A stretch of 64,000 bases of DNA from Rhodobacteraceae bacterium WD3A24 (lineage in GTDB: Bacteria > Pseudomonadota > Alphaproteobacteria > Rhodobacterales > Rhodobacteraceae), in the NCBI GenBank assembly GCA_002967695.1, contig PUHN01000003.1, forward strand, positions 1 through 64,000. The letters are read 5' to 3'. Shown one piece after another: positions 8,780-20,122 of the stretch. The stretch's first letter is position 1; the number at the start of each line of letters is the position of its first letter. The notes under the pieces are model-generated. The model ran no database searches. It saw only the letters and a program-made list of their open reading frames with translations, and was not told the origin of the DNA. Position numbers and translations under genes: made by a program.

Positions 8780-9615
8780 CGGGCGCGCGCCTGATTTTCG
8801 CACTGATTGTCTCTGCGGGGCTCGCCACGGGCACGGGCGCGCAGGAGCGCCTCGCCCCCGATGACCTGGCCGCCCTGCCGCCGGCCGATGTGGTTGTCCT
8901 GGGCGAGGTGCACGACAACCCCGTCCATCACCGCAATCAGGCGCGCGCGCTCGCGGCGCTGCGGCCGGCCGCGATCGTCTTCGAGATGCTCACCCCCGAT
9001 CAGGCGGCGCGCGCGACACCCGCGCGGCGCGGCGATGCCGAGGCCCTGGCCCGCGCGCTGGGCTGGGCGGAATCGGGCTGGCCCGACTTTGCCATGTATC
9101 ACCCGCTCTTCACCGCCGCCCCCGAGGCCGCCATCCACGGCGGCGGTCTGGCGAGCAGCGCGGCGCGCGCGGCGACCGAAGACGGCGCCGCGGCTGTTTT
9201 CGCCCGCGAGACCGGCCACGATCCGGCCCGCTACGGCCTCGATACGCCCCTTGCGGCCGAGGCACAGGCGCACCGCGAAGCCGCTCAGGGGCGGGCCCAT
9301 TGCAATGCGCTGCCCGAGTCGATGCTGCCCGGCATGGTCGAGGCGCAGCGACTGCGCGACGCCGCGCTGGCGCTTGCGGCGATCCGCGCGCACGCGGCTC
9401 ATGGCGGGCCGGTCGCCGTGATCACCGGCAACGGCCATGCCCGCACCGACCACGGCGTGCCGGCGACTCTCGCACGGGCGGCGCCGGAGCTTTCGGTGCT
9501 CTCGGTCGGTCAGGTCGAGGAGGAAAGCGCCGCGGCCCCCTTCGACCGCGTCGTCGTCACCTCGGCGCCCGAACGCGCACAAGATCCCTGCACGGTCTTC
9601 GCGGGCGACGATTGA
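8776..9615 (+). CDS. ChaN family haem-binding (putative iron-regulated) exported protein
   Basis: A 279-residue protein with an N-terminal signal sequence (about residues 1-22, ending GAQE) and a ChaN/Tiki-like fold: DVVVLGEVHDNPVHH, AIVFEMLTPDQ, then VAVITGNGHARTDHG near the C terminus. ChaN-type proteins bind haem at the cell surface or in the periplasm. No lipobox cysteine follows the signal peptide, so it is probably soluble or periplasmic. Its ATG overlaps the rpoHII stop by 4 bases, so it should be cotranscribed and coupled to the stress sigma factor, suggesting a haem or iron role under oxidative stress. Function is inferred from family only. Confidence 0.82.
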   Translation: MTGARLIFALIVSAGLATGTGAQERLAPDDLAALPPADVVVLGEVHDNPVHHRNQARALAALRPAAIVFEMLTPDQAARATPARRGDAEALARALGWAESGWPDFAMYHPLFTAAPEAAIHGGGLASSAARAATEDGAAAVFARETGHDPARYGLDTPLAAEAQAHREAAQGRAHCNALPESMLPGMVEAQRLRDAALALAAIRAHAAHGGPVAVITGNGHARTDHGVPATLARAAPELSVLSVGQVEEESAAAPFDRVVVTSAPERAQDPCTVFAGDD

Positions 9616-9625
9616 GGCGAGCGCG

Positions 9626-10465
<840 letters not shown>

Positions 10466-10603
10466 GGGGGCGGCTCCGATGATGTCCTCCCAAGCCCTAG
10501 CGCGCCCCGGCGCGGTTGGCCAGCGCCGGCGCATTGCGCCGCCCCTCGCAGGCAAGTATAGCCCGGAGACAGCAACAGCCACCGCCACACGAAGGACGCC
10601 GCC

Positions 10604-11431
10604 ATGCCGGACGCGCAACTGCAGCAAGCCATCGACGCCGCCTGGGAGGCCCGCGACCAGATCACCCCTGCCACCACCGGCGAGACGCGCGACGCCGTCG
10701 AGGCCACGCTCGAGGCGCTCGACACCGGAAGGCTGCGCGTGGCCGAGCGCGGCGCCGACGGCGCATGGCACGTCAATCAGTGGGCCAAGAAGGCCGTGCT
10801 GCTGGGCTTTCGCCTCAAGGATATGGAGCCGCAGAGCGGCGGCCCGCAGGGCGGCGGCTGGTGGGACAAGGTCGACTCCAAGTTCAAGGACTGGGGCCCG
10901 GCCGAGTGGAAGGAGGCGGGCTTTCGCGCCGTGCCCAACTGCGTGGTTCGCCGCTCGGCCTACATCGCGCCGGGGGTCGTTCTGATGCCCAGCTTCGTCA
11001 ATCTCGGCGCCCATGTCGGGCGCGGCACGATGGTCGACACCTGGGCGACCGTCGGCTCCTGCGCGCAGATCGGCGAGAACGTCCATCTCTCGGGCGGGGT
11101 GGGTATCGGCGGCGTGCTCGAGCCGCTGCAGGCCGACCCCACGATCGTCGAGGACAACTGCTTCATCGGCGCGCGCTCGGAGGTGGTCGAGGGCGTGATC
11201 GTCCGCGAGGGTGCGGTGCTGGGCATGGGCGTCTATCTGGGCCAGTCCACCAAGATCGTCGACCGCGAGACCGGCAATGTGAGCTATGGCGAGGTGCCCG
11301 CGGGCGCCGTCGTCGTGTCGGGCTCGATGCCGTCAACGGGTGGCGTGAACCTCTATTGCGCGGTGATCGTCAAGAAGGTGGATGCCCAGACCCGCGCCAA
11401 GGTGGGCATCAACGAGCTTCTGCGCGACTGA
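10604..11431 (+). CDS. dapD: 2,3,4,5-tetrahydropyridine-2,6-dicarboxylate N-succinyltransferase
   Basis: A 275-residue DapD, which transfers succinyl from succinyl-CoA to tetrahydrodipicolinate in the lysine/meso-diaminopimelate pathway. The C-terminal half is a left-handed beta-helix of hexapeptide repeats, seen as [40 protein letters not shown] and [14 protein letters not shown]. Length matches the trimeric enzyme. It is followed after 8 bp by a 108-codon gene and then dapE, so two steps of the succinylase branch are clustered. The product feeds peptidoglycan and lysine synthesis. Confidence 0.97.
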   Translation: MPDAQLQQAIDAAWEARDQITPATTGETRDAVEATLEALDTGRLRVAERGADGAWHVNQWAKKAVLLGFRLKDMEPQSGGPQGGGWWDKVDSKFKDWGPAEWKEAGFRAVPNCVVRRSAYIAPGVVLMPSFVNLGAHVGRGTMVDTWATVGSCAQIGENVHLSGGVGIGGVLEPLQADPTIVEDNCFIGARSEVVEGVIVREGAVLGMGVYLGQSTKIVDRETGNVSYGEVPAGAVVVSGSMPSTGGVNLYCAVIVKKVDAQTRAKVGINELLRD

Positions 11432-11439
11432 GGCGCGGC

Positions 11440-11766
11440 ATGGCCGGAAAGCGCCCCCAGCAGGTCTTCACCCTCGTGGTGCAGCTCGGCCGCAGCGCCG
11501 GCGACGGGCTCCCCGAGGGAGCGACCGGCGCGGCGCTGATGTGCTATGCCAGCGGCGTGGACGAGGCCGAGGCCGTGCGCGAGACCGTCGCGGTGCTGCG
11601 CGAGGCCGATCTCGCCCCGCTCGATGTGACCGGCCATGGCACGCTGGAGGAACGCGAGGCCGAGGGCCACGAGATCGACGCCGAGGAGCGTGCGCTGATG
11701 CAGCGGGCGCTGGACGAGAACGCCGTGATCGTCGCGCAGATGACGCCCTTCCACGACGACGACTGA
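11440..11766 (+). CDS. Conserved-looking hypothetical protein between dapD and dapE
   Basis: A 108-residue, strongly acidic protein (C terminus MTPFHDDD) with no signal peptide or membrane segment. The N-terminal half ([30 protein letters not shown]) reads like a beta-alpha unit of a small alpha/beta or ferredoxin-like domain. The second half is an amphipathic, Glu-rich region. I do not recognise the family. It sits 8 bp after dapD and 11 bp before dapE on the same strand, so it must be cotranscribed with both. Codon use is like its neighbours, supporting a real gene. A role tied to diaminopimelate synthesis is only suggested by position. Confidence 0.75.
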   Translation: MAGKRPQQVFTLVVQLGRSAGDGLPEGATGAALMCYASGVDEAEAVRETVAVLREADLAPLDVTGHGTLEEREAEGHEIDAEERALMQRALDENAVIVAQMTPFHDDD

Positions 11767-11777
11767 CGGAGCGCCCG

Positions 11778-12926
11778 ATGGCCGAGCCCGCCGACCCTAT
11801 CGCCCTGACCGCCGAGCTGATCCGCTGCCCCTCGGTCACGCCCGAGGAGGGCGGCGCCTTGCAGTTGCTGGAGCGGGTGCTGGCCGGCGCGGGCTTCGAC
11901 TGCGTGCGCGTGGATCGCGGCGACATCGCCAACCTGTTCGCGCGCTGGGGGCCGAGGGGGCACCCGAACACGCTGGGCTTCAACGGCCATACCGATGTCG
12001 TGCCGGTGGGCGACGCGGCTGCCTGGAGCGTGGACCCCTTCGGCGCCGAGATCCGCGGCGGGCGCATCTGGGGCCGGGGCGCCTGCGACATGAAGTCGGC
12101 CGTCGCCGCCTTCGCCACTGCGGCGATCGACTTCGTCCACGCCACCCCGCCCGACGGCGCGGTGATCCTGGCGATCACCGGCGACGAGGAGGGCGACGCG
12201 GTGGACGGCACGCGCGCGCTGCTGGACTGGATGGACGAGCGGGGCGAGGCGATGGCCGCCTGCCTCGTGGGCGAGCCGACCTGCCCCGAGCGCATGGGCG
12301 AGATGATCAAGATCGGCCGGCGCGGCTCGATGACCGCGTATTTCACGGCGCGGGGTATGCAGGGGCATTCGGCCTATCCCCACCGCGCGAAGAACCCGCT
12401 GCCGGGGCTGGTGCGCCTGCTGGACCGTCTGGCGGCCCATGAACTCGACCGGGGCACCGAGCATTTCGACCCCTCGACGCTGGCCATCACCACCATCGAC
12501 GTGGGCAACCCCGCCAACAACGTCATCCCCGCCGAGGGGCGCGCGACGGTCAACATCCGCTTCAACGACGCCCATACCGGGGCCAGCCTGTCGGACTGGC
12601 TGCGCGTCGAGGCCGCGCGGGCAGGCGCCGAGGCCGGCATCACGATCGACACCGAGATCCGCATCTCGGGCGAGAGCTTCCTCACGCCGCCGGGGCGGCT
12701 GTCGGATCTGACCGCCCGGGCCGTCGAGGCCGAGACGGGCGTGACGCCGGTGCTTTCGACCTCGGGCGGGACGTCGGATGCGCGGTTCATCCGCAGGCAT
12801 TGCCCGGTGGTGGAGTTCGGGCTTGTCGGAACCTCCATGCATCAGGTGGACGAATACGCCGAGATCGACCAGATCCATGCGCTCAAGGCGGTCTATGGCC
12901 GGCTCTTGCGCAACTGGTTCGCCTGA
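11778..12926 (+). CDS. dapE: Succinyl-diaminopimelate desuccinylase
   Basis: A 382-residue M20-family di-zinc amidohydrolase that hydrolyses N-succinyl-LL-diaminopimelate to succinate and LL-diaminopimelate. Metal and catalytic motifs are in order: [25 protein letters not shown] (catalytic and bridging Glu), CLVGEPT, and the C-terminal [13 protein letters not shown]. The dimerisation lid lies between ([20 protein letters not shown]). The start follows gcgcccg after the upstream 108-codon gene. It is the third gene of the dapD cluster and ends convergently with the TauE permease. Confidence 0.96.
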   Translation: MAEPADPIALTAELIRCPSVTPEEGGALQLLERVLAGAGFDCVRVDRGDIANLFARWGPRGHPNTLGFNGHTDVVPVGDAAAWSVDPFGAEIRGGRIWGRGACDMKSAVAAFATAAIDFVHATPPDGAVILAITGDEEGDAVDGTRALLDWMDERGEAMAACLVGEPTCPERMGEMIKIGRRGSMTAYFTARGMQGHSAYPHRAKNPLPGLVRLLDRLAAHELDRGTEHFDPSTLAITTIDVGNPANNVIPAEGRATVNIRFNDAHTGASLSDWLRVEAARAGAEAGITIDTEIRISGESFLTPPGRLSDLTARAVEAETGVTPVLSTSGGTSDARFIRRHCPVVEFGLVGTSMHQVDEYAEIDQIHALKAVYGRLLRNWFA

Positions 12927-12934
12927 ACGCGCCA

Positions 12935-14799
<1,865 letters not shown>

Positions 14800-14830
14800 C
14801 GCACCTGCTGCGAAGCGGCGAAAATCTAGA

Positions 14831-14864
14831 CGGGCGGCGTCCCTGCCGGACGCCGCCCGTTTTC
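14831..14864 (+). terminator. Intrinsic terminator of mdh
   Basis: A perfect 12-bp GC stem (14831-14842 pairs with 14848-14859) with a 5-nt loop, followed by tttt. It is placed 31 bp after the mdh stop. Confidence 0.85.
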
Positions 14865-14950
14865 ATTGGCGCCACAGTCTCGAGGCCACCCTGCCCGCGA
14901 TCCGCGCCGGCCCTTCCGCCCGCACGGTTCTTGACCGGCGGCAACGCGAA

Positions 14951-14982
14951 ACGGGGCCGCCGCGCAGCCGCGCCGGCCCCGT
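14951..14982 (-). terminator. Probable terminator of rpmJ
   Basis: A 14-bp stem with one mismatch (14951-14964 with 14969-14982) and a 4-nt loop. On the minus strand it is followed by TTTCG. It lies 22 bp past the rpmJ stop. Confidence 0.6.
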
Positions 14983-15003
14983 CGCAAGCCTCGTGGGATG
15001 GGA

Positions 15004-15129
15004 TCAGCCCTGACGGGCCTTGAACTTGCGATGCGTCTTGTTGATCACGTAAACGCGGCCCTTGCGGCGCACGACGCGGCAATCGCGGTGGCGCTGCTTG
15101 AGCGAGCGGAGCGAGTTCCTGACCTTCAT
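15004..15129 (-). CDS. rpmJ: 50S ribosomal protein L36
   Basis: A 41-residue L36 protein ([20 protein letters not shown], then [21 protein letters not shown]) of the large ribosomal subunit. It is strongly basic and of normal size. Only one cysteine (C17) remains of the four zinc ligands found in the zinc-binding (C+) form, so this is the zinc-free (C-) type. The start has a strong SD (aggagaagacc). It lies 90 bp downstream of tRNA-Val on the same strand and may be processed from the same transcript. A terminator candidate follows. Confidence 0.95.
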   Translation of the reverse strand: MKVRNSLRSLKQRHRDCRVVRRKGRVYVINKTHRKFKARQG

Positions 15130-15219
15130 CGGTCTTCTCCTCTTCGCGGCGCGCATGCGCCTTGAAACTTCAAACGCCCCGAGGGCGGGGCGGCGACCCT
15201 GCGCGCGGCAGGAAATGAA

Positions 15220-15294
<75 letters not shown>

Positions 15295-15360
15295 CGTTCC
15301 GCTGCAGATCCCGCCGCTCCGAATGCCCGGGCACGGGCAGGACCGCGTCGGCTGGCGAAG

Positions 15361-15389
15361 TCTATAAAAGGAGTCGCAAGGCGGTTCAA
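15361..15389 (-). promoter_or_regulatory. Sigma70-like promoter for tRNA-Val
   Basis: On the minus strand, TTGAAC (15384-15389) and TATAGA (15361-15366) are separated by 17 bp. They stand upstream of tRNA-Val and opposite the gene starting at 15444. Confidence 0.5.
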
Positions 15390-15443
15390 GGGCTTTTGGC
15401 ACGCCGGGAAACCGCGCTATAAGATAGGTATCAGGAGCGCCCG

Positions 15444-16313
15444 ATGACCACCGACGCCTTTCGCCTCTATCAACCCGCAACCCGCAGCACGGGGGTCGTC
15501 TTTGCCTCGCCGCATAGCGGGCGCAACTACCCCGAGGCACTGCTGCGCCGCTCGGCGCTCGATCTGCGGCGGCTGCGCTCATCGGAGGACGCCTTTGTCG
15601 ATGATCTGTTCGCCGCCGCGCCCGATGCGGGGGCGCCCTTGCTGGCGGCGAACTGGCCGCGTGCCTGGGTCGATCTCAACCGCAGCATTGACGAACTCGA
15701 TCACGCGCTGATCGAGGGGCAGCCGCGCGGCGGGCTCAACCCGCGCATCGCCTCGGGACTCGGGGTGATCCCGCGCGTGGTGGCCAACGGGCAGGCGATC
15801 TATCGCGGCAAGATCTCGCGCAGCGAGGCGCTGGAGCGTCTGCGGCTGGTCTGGCAGCCCTATCACGCCCGGCTGGGCGCGTTGATCGAGGAGTCGCGCC
15901 GCCAGTTCGGCATCGCCGTGCTGGTGGACTGCCACTCCATGCCGCACGAGGCGATCGACGGCTACGCGCCGCGCGGCGGCAGGCCGCCCGAGGTGGTGCT
16001 GGGCGACCGGTTCGGCGCGGCCGCCGACGCGGCCATCGTCGACCGGATCGAGGCGATCCTCAGCGATGCGGGGCTGCGCGTGGCGCGCAACACGCCTTTC
16101 GCCGGCGCCTATGTCGCGCAGCAATACGGGCGGCCGTCGCGGGGCCAGCACGTGATCCAGCTCGAACTTGACCGCGCGCTTTACATGGACGAGGCGCGCG
16201 TGGTCACGCGCCCCGACTACGACGCCTTCAAGCGGCTGATGCGCCAGGTAACGGCGCAGATCGCCGATATCGGCCGCCCGCGCGTGTCTGACGCGCCGCT
16301 GGCCGCCGAATAA
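15444..16313 (+). CDS. N-formylglutamate amidohydrolase family protein (HutG-like)
   Basis: A 289-residue member of the N-formylglutamate amidohydrolase family, which releases formate or a related acyl group from N-acyl glutamate. Recognisable segments are VVFASPHSGRNYP (metal-binding H), LLAANWPRAWVDLNRS, VLVDCHSMP (metal-binding DCH) and NTPFAGAYVAQQYGRP. No hutH, hutU or hutI genes are nearby, so a role in histidine breakdown is not supported by context. Such stand-alone copies are common in alphaproteobacteria. The SD aggagcg precedes the ATG. It ends convergently with dinB, 9 bp away. Confidence 0.85.
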   Translation: MTTDAFRLYQPATRSTGVVFASPHSGRNYPEALLRRSALDLRRLRSSEDAFVDDLFAAAPDAGAPLLAANWPRAWVDLNRSIDELDHALIEGQPRGGLNPRIASGLGVIPRVVANGQAIYRGKISRSEALERLRLVWQPYHARLGALIEESRRQFGIAVLVDCHSMPHEAIDGYAPRGGRPPEVVLGDRFGAAADAAIVDRIEAILSDAGLRVARNTPFAGAYVAQQYGRPSRGQHVIQLELDRALYMDEARVVTRPDYDAFKRLMRQVTAQIADIGRPRVSDAPLAAE

Positions 16314-16322
16314 CCGCGGGGG

Positions 16323-17579
16323 TCAGCGCAGGGCGCGGCCGCGTATGATGGCATCGGCGCCGAAGCGTGCGCGGATCGAGTCGGTCGTGCGTTCCGCCCG
16401 CAGCCGCGCGGCGCCTTCCTGGTCGAGCAGATCGGAGGTCAGGTCGCTGCCGGCGGCATCGATCAGTTCGCTCAGCCCCACGCCGATCAGCCGGAACGGC
16501 CCGCCCTTCGCCTCGCGCCCGAACAGGCTGGCCGCGGTTCGGTACAGCGTGTCGGCCATCTGCGTGGGCTCGCGCAGGCTGAAGCGACGTGTCAGCAGCC
16601 GGTGATCGGCGCGCTTGAGCTTGAGCGTGACGACGCGGCCGGCCTTTCCCTTTGCCTTGGCGCGGTCGCTGACCTTCTCGGCCAGCCGCCACAGATGGCC
16701 GTCCAACAGATCGCCGTCGGCGGTGTCCTCGTGCAGCGTGACCTCGTTGGAGATCGACTTCGCCGGCGCGTCGGGCGACACGCGGCGGCTGTCGCGGCCG
16801 CGCGCCAGGCGGTGGAGGCGCCCGCCCATGCTGCCGAAGCGGGCGATCAGGGCGCGTTCGTCCCAGCGGCGCAGGTCGTCGATGGTGCGGATGCCCGCCG
16901 CCTCGAGCGCCGCCCGCCCCGAGGCGCCCACGCCCCAGATCATGCTGACCGGCTTTCCGCTCAGGAACGCCTCGGTCTCGGCCCGGCCGATGACCGAAAA
17001 GCCGCGCGGCTTGTCGAGATCGGACGCGATCTTGGCGAGGAACTTGTTGTGCGACAGCCCGATCGAGCCCGAGATGCCCAGCTCGTCCTCCATTCGCCGG
17101 ACCAGCCGCGCCAGCAGGATCGCCGGCGACGCCCCGTGAAGCCGGGCGGTGCCCGTCAGGTCGAGGAACGCCTCGTCCAGCGAAAGCGGCTCCACGGCCG
17201 GAGTGAGCTCTTCCATCATCTCGCGCACCCGCCGCGAGACGGCCGAGTAGACCTCCGCCCGCGGCTTGCGCACCACCGCTTCGGGGCAAAGGCGCAGGGC
17301 CTGGAACATCGGCATGGCCGAGCGCACGCCGCGGATGCGCGCGATGTAGCAGGCGGCAGAGACGACGCCGCGCCGTCCGCCGCCCACGATCACCGGCTTG
17401 TCGCGCAGCTCGGGGTCGTCGCGCTTCTCGACGCTGGCATAGAACGCGTCGCAGTCCATGTGGGCGATGGTCAGCTCGAACAGTTCGGAATGGGCGACCA
17501 CGCGCGGCGACCCGCACCGCGGGCAACGCGGCGCGGGCCGGATTTCAACAAGGCAGTCACGGCAAAGGGCCTGATCCAT
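16323..17579 (-). CDS. dinB: DNA polymerase IV with N-terminal zinc-ribbon
   Basis: A 418-residue Y-family translesion polymerase. The catalytic motifs IAHMDCDAFYASVE (D42) and EPLSLDEAFLDL are intact, followed by the thumb with GSIGLSHNKFLAKIASDLDKP and the little-finger domain. Before the polymerase are about 35 extra residues with CxxC-N9-CxxC (C6, C9, C19, C22), a likely zinc ribbon that classical E. coli Pol IV lacks. The start at 17579 includes this ribbon; a start at M41 would remove it. The gene lies 44 bp downstream of an ATP-grasp gene on the same strand. No LexA box was seen upstream. Confidence 0.93.
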   Translation of the reverse strand: MDQALCRDCLVEIRPAPRCPRCGSPRVVAHSELFELTIAHMDCDAFYASVEKRDDPELRDKPVIVGGGRRGVVSAACYIARIRGVRSAMPMFQALRLCPEAVVRKPRAEVYSAVSRRVREMMEELTPAVEPLSLDEAFLDLTGTARLHGASPAILLARLVRRMEDELGISGSIGLSHNKFLAKIASDLDKPRGFSVIGRAETEAFLSGKPVSMIWGVGASGRAALEAAGIRTIDDLRRWDERALIARFGSMGGRLHRLARGRDSRRVSPDAPAKSISNEVTLHEDTADGDLLDGHLWRLAEKVSDRAKAKGKAGRVVTLKLKRADHRLLTRRFSLREPTQMADTLYRTAASLFGREAKGGPFRLIGVGLSELIDAAGSDLTSDLLDQEGAARLRAERTTDSIRARFGADAIIRGRALR

Positions 17580-17623
17580 CGGCAGTGAGTATAGCAGAGC
17601 CGCGCGCGCACGGCAGGGGGAGC

Positions 17624-18937
17624 CTATCCGGACGGCGGCCCGATGCGGATGTCGAGCGCCGCCATCAGCGCGTCGAAATCGCGCTGCAGATCCTCGCGGC
17701 TGTCGGCGCCCATGAATATGTCGGCCAGCTCATAGCTGTAGGAGTCGCGGTGGTTCGGGCTCAGATCGCCCATGCGCATCCCCTCCTCCACATGCAGATT
17801 GACCTCGGCGCCGGGAAACCGCGCGCATATCCGCTCCAGCTCCTCACCTGCGGGAACATGGTGGACGACCTCGTCGTCGTGCTCCCCGTAGAGGCGCGGC
17901 ATGAACTTGGCCGCCACCGCGTAGGGGCCGCGCCGCGCGGGGTAGTCGGGCCGCCGGCCGAGGGCCACGTCAATCATCACCTCCTTGTGCGGCACGCCTT
18001 CGACCTTGTTGAAGAGCGGGCTGTGGGATTTGGAGATGCGCGCATTGATCTCGAGCAGGTAGAGGCTGTCATCGGCCGGGTCGTGGAAGAACTCCATGTT
18101 GAACGGCGCGTGGTCGAGCCCGATCCGCTCGAGCACCCGCCGGGCGGAGGCGCGCATCCGCTCCTTCACCTCTTCGGGCAGGGCGGAGGGGTATTCGTAG
18201 CGCTCGAGGCTCGACCCGTTCGGCCCGGAATGCGAGTCGACGATGCCGTATATCTCGATGTCGCCACCGAAGACATATCCTTCGAGCGTGCACTGGTTTC
18301 CGCCCGATATGATCGCCTCGGCGATGCATTTCGCGCCGTCGAGCCCCTCCCATTCGGCGGGCAGGTCGGCATAGCCCATGATCACGTCGAGCGGCTCGGC
18401 GAAGCGATTGATGTTGTCGCGGATGACCGCCAGCGCGCTGTCGAGGTCGTCGCGGGAGTCGATGCGAAAGCCCAGAATCGAGGAATGCGCCGTGACCGGC
18501 TTGATCCAGAACGGGTAGTCGAGCTCCAGATTGTCGGCCGCTGCATCGTCGAAGGGGTCGACCAGTGCGAAGGCGGGCAGCTGATCGGGGACGACCTCGG
18601 CCTGTTCCATCCGGCTGATATACTTGTGCTGGCAACGCAGCACGCTTTCCAGGCTGGGCCCGCGCAGGCCGAACTCGCGGCGCAGGATGGGCTTCATCAG
18701 TATCGTCGGAAAATCCCAGTAGCCCACGATGGCGTCGATCCGGCCCGGGAAGGCCCGGAGAATTCCGCGCGCCTTGTCGAGAAGCGCCTCCATGTCGAAA
18801 CGGGCCGCCCCGGCGATTTCGTCGTAACTCAGAAGACCGTGGAAGGCGTATTTCTCGGCATGCCGGACCTGCTGCAGGAGCCCCAGATTGTAGGAATCGA
18901 GACCCATGACGAAGATATTGTAACGGTCGTCGTCCAT
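17624..18937 (-). CDS. ATP-grasp ligase of unknown substrate
   Basis: A 437-residue ATP-grasp protein. The N-terminal domain (YNIFVMGLDSYNLGLLQQV) resembles the pre-ATP-grasp domain. The ATP-grasp core has the lysine strand YPFWIKPVTAHSS, ALVDPFDD, and the metal site LLEINARISKSHSP (E and N of the ExN motif). It therefore probably forms an acyl-phosphate and couples it to an amine, as in biotin carboxylase-like or carnosine synthase-like ligases. No partner biosynthetic genes surround it. The SD agggggcagag supports the start at 18937. The substrate is unknown. It may be cotranscribed with dinB (44-bp gap). Confidence 0.8.
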   Translation of the reverse strand: MDDDRYNIFVMGLDSYNLGLLQQVRHAEKYAFHGLLSYDEIAGAARFDMEALLDKARGILRAFPGRIDAIVGYWDFPTILMKPILRREFGLRGPSLESVLRCQHKYISRMEQAEVVPDQLPAFALVDPFDDAAADNLELDYPFWIKPVTAHSSILGFRIDSRDDLDSALAVIRDNINRFAEPLDVIMGYADLPAEWEGLDGAKCIAEAIISGGNQCTLEGYVFGGDIEIYGIVDSHSGPNGSSLERYEYPSALPEEVKERMRASARRVLERIGLDHAPFNMEFFHDPADDSLYLLEINARISKSHSPLFNKVEGVPHKEVMIDVALGRRPDYPARRGPYAVAAKFMPRLYGEHDDEVVHHVPAGEELERICARFPGAEVNLHVEEGMRMGDLSPNHRDSYSYELADIFMGADSREDLQRDFDALMAALDIRIGPPSG

Positions 18938-19063
18938 CTCTGCCCCCTGATGGCTGCCGGCGCCTGTGCGGATGGCGGCAGGCCGGCGCACCATCCGCCC
19001 TGCGCCGCCGCGAGTCGTTGACATGCATCAATACGCGCGCGCGGGCGGGTCCGCGCCGCGCCC

Positions 19064-19092
19064 TTGACGACGCGCGCCTGCCCCGCTATCGA
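19064..19092 (+). promoter_or_regulatory. Sigma70-like promoter for tRNA-Gly
   Basis: TTGACG (19064-19069) and TATCGA (19087-19092) are separated by 17 bp. They end 11 bp before the tRNA, so transcription would begin at or just before its first base. Confidence 0.5.
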
Positions 19093-19103
19093 AATGGCCG
19101 GAC

Positions 19104-19177
19104 GCGGGTATGGTGTAATGGTAGCGCCCCAGCCTTCCAAGCTGGTGGTGCGGGTTCGATTCCCGCTACCCGCTCCA
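19104..19177 (+). tRNA. tRNA-Gly (anticodon TCC)
   Basis: A 74-nt tRNA with encoded CCA. The acceptor GCGGGTA pairs with TACCCGC. The anticodon stem-loop CCAGC-CTTCCAA-GCTGG gives TCC, and GGTTCGATTCC forms the T-arm. It ends 17 bp before the convergent SDR gene. Confidence 0.97.
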
Positions 19178-19194
19178 GCTTCACGCAGCGCCCG

Positions 19195-19968
19195 TCAACC
19201 GCCAAGCTCGAGCCGCGCACGGATGCTTTCGTCGCGCAGGGACACCTCCTGTCCGATGAAATCGTCGGCATCGGCGGTGCACATCCACACCAGCGCCCGC
19301 GCCGGCCATTCGGGCGGAATGTGCGCCGACCAGTCGAGCTGGCTGACGGGATTGATCCCGCTGTCGCGGATGGCGGCCTGCATATCGGTGGCCACCGTGC
19401 CGGGCGAGAGCCCCATCACCCGGACGCCGTCGCCCCGCACCTCCAGATCGGCCGCGCGCGTGAGCATCGCCGCCCCGGCCTTGGAGCTGCAATAGGCGCT
19501 CCAGCCCTCCAGCGGCGCGTGGGCCGCACCGGAGCTGACGGTGACGATCGTCCCGCCGCCCTGCGCGCGCATCATCGGCAGCACCGCGCGCATGCCGTTG
19601 AAGACGCCCTTGAGATTGATGTCGATCGCCCGCCCCCACTCGGCGGGATCGGCCTCGCGCAGCGCGGCGATGGGCTCGATCACACCGGCGTTGTTGACCA
19701 GCGCGTCGATCCTGCCGAATCGGCGGCGCATGAATTCGATATTGCGGGCGAGATCAGAATAGTCGGCCACATCGCAGGGCAATGCCAGCCCGCCGGTCTC
19801 CTTCTCGAGATCGCGCACCGAACCGGCACTACGTGCCACAAGGCCCACATGGGCGCCCGCCGCCGCAAAGGCGCGCGCCGCGGCGGCACCGATCCCGCGG
19901 CTCGCTCCCGTGATGATCACTGCCTGACCTTTCAGGCTCTCGGATTGCACAATGTCGTCGGTCGTCAT
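19195..19968 (-). CDS. SDR family oxidoreductase
   Basis: A 257-residue classical short-chain dehydrogenase/reductase. The cofactor motif is TGASRGIGA (starting near residue 22), with NNAGV, the catalytic serine in TVSSGAAHA and YCSSK (YxxxK). PG motifs after the active site (LSPGTVATDM) are typical. The start at 19968 has SD gggagatc; an upstream frame to 20058 lacks an SD and adds a non-homologous tail. Cofactor preference and substrate cannot be assigned. It is divergent from the DUF2125 gene, with 154 bp between. Confidence 0.88.
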   Translation of the reverse strand: MTTDDIVQSESLKGQAVIITGASRGIGAAAARAFAAAGAHVGLVARSAGSVRDLEKETGGLALPCDVADYSDLARNIEFMRRRFGRIDALVNNAGVIEPIAALREADPAEWGRAIDINLKGVFNGMRAVLPMMRAQGGGTIVTVSSGAAHAPLEGWSAYCSSKAGAAMLTRAADLEVRGDGVRVMGLSPGTVATDMQAAIRDSGINPVSQLDWSAHIPPEWPARALVWMCTADADDFIGQEVSLRDESIRARLELGG

Positions 19969-20122
19969 GGCTGATCTCCCTGTTTCCCATCGCGAAGCCC
20001 GCGCGCCTGCAAGTCCGGCCATGGCACGGGGCGGCCCTTGCGGCCAGCGGGAAGCCACTTGACCGGATGCACCCGCGCGCGAGACAGTTGCACATGATCG
20101 TGATTTTTCGAAGGGGTTCGAT

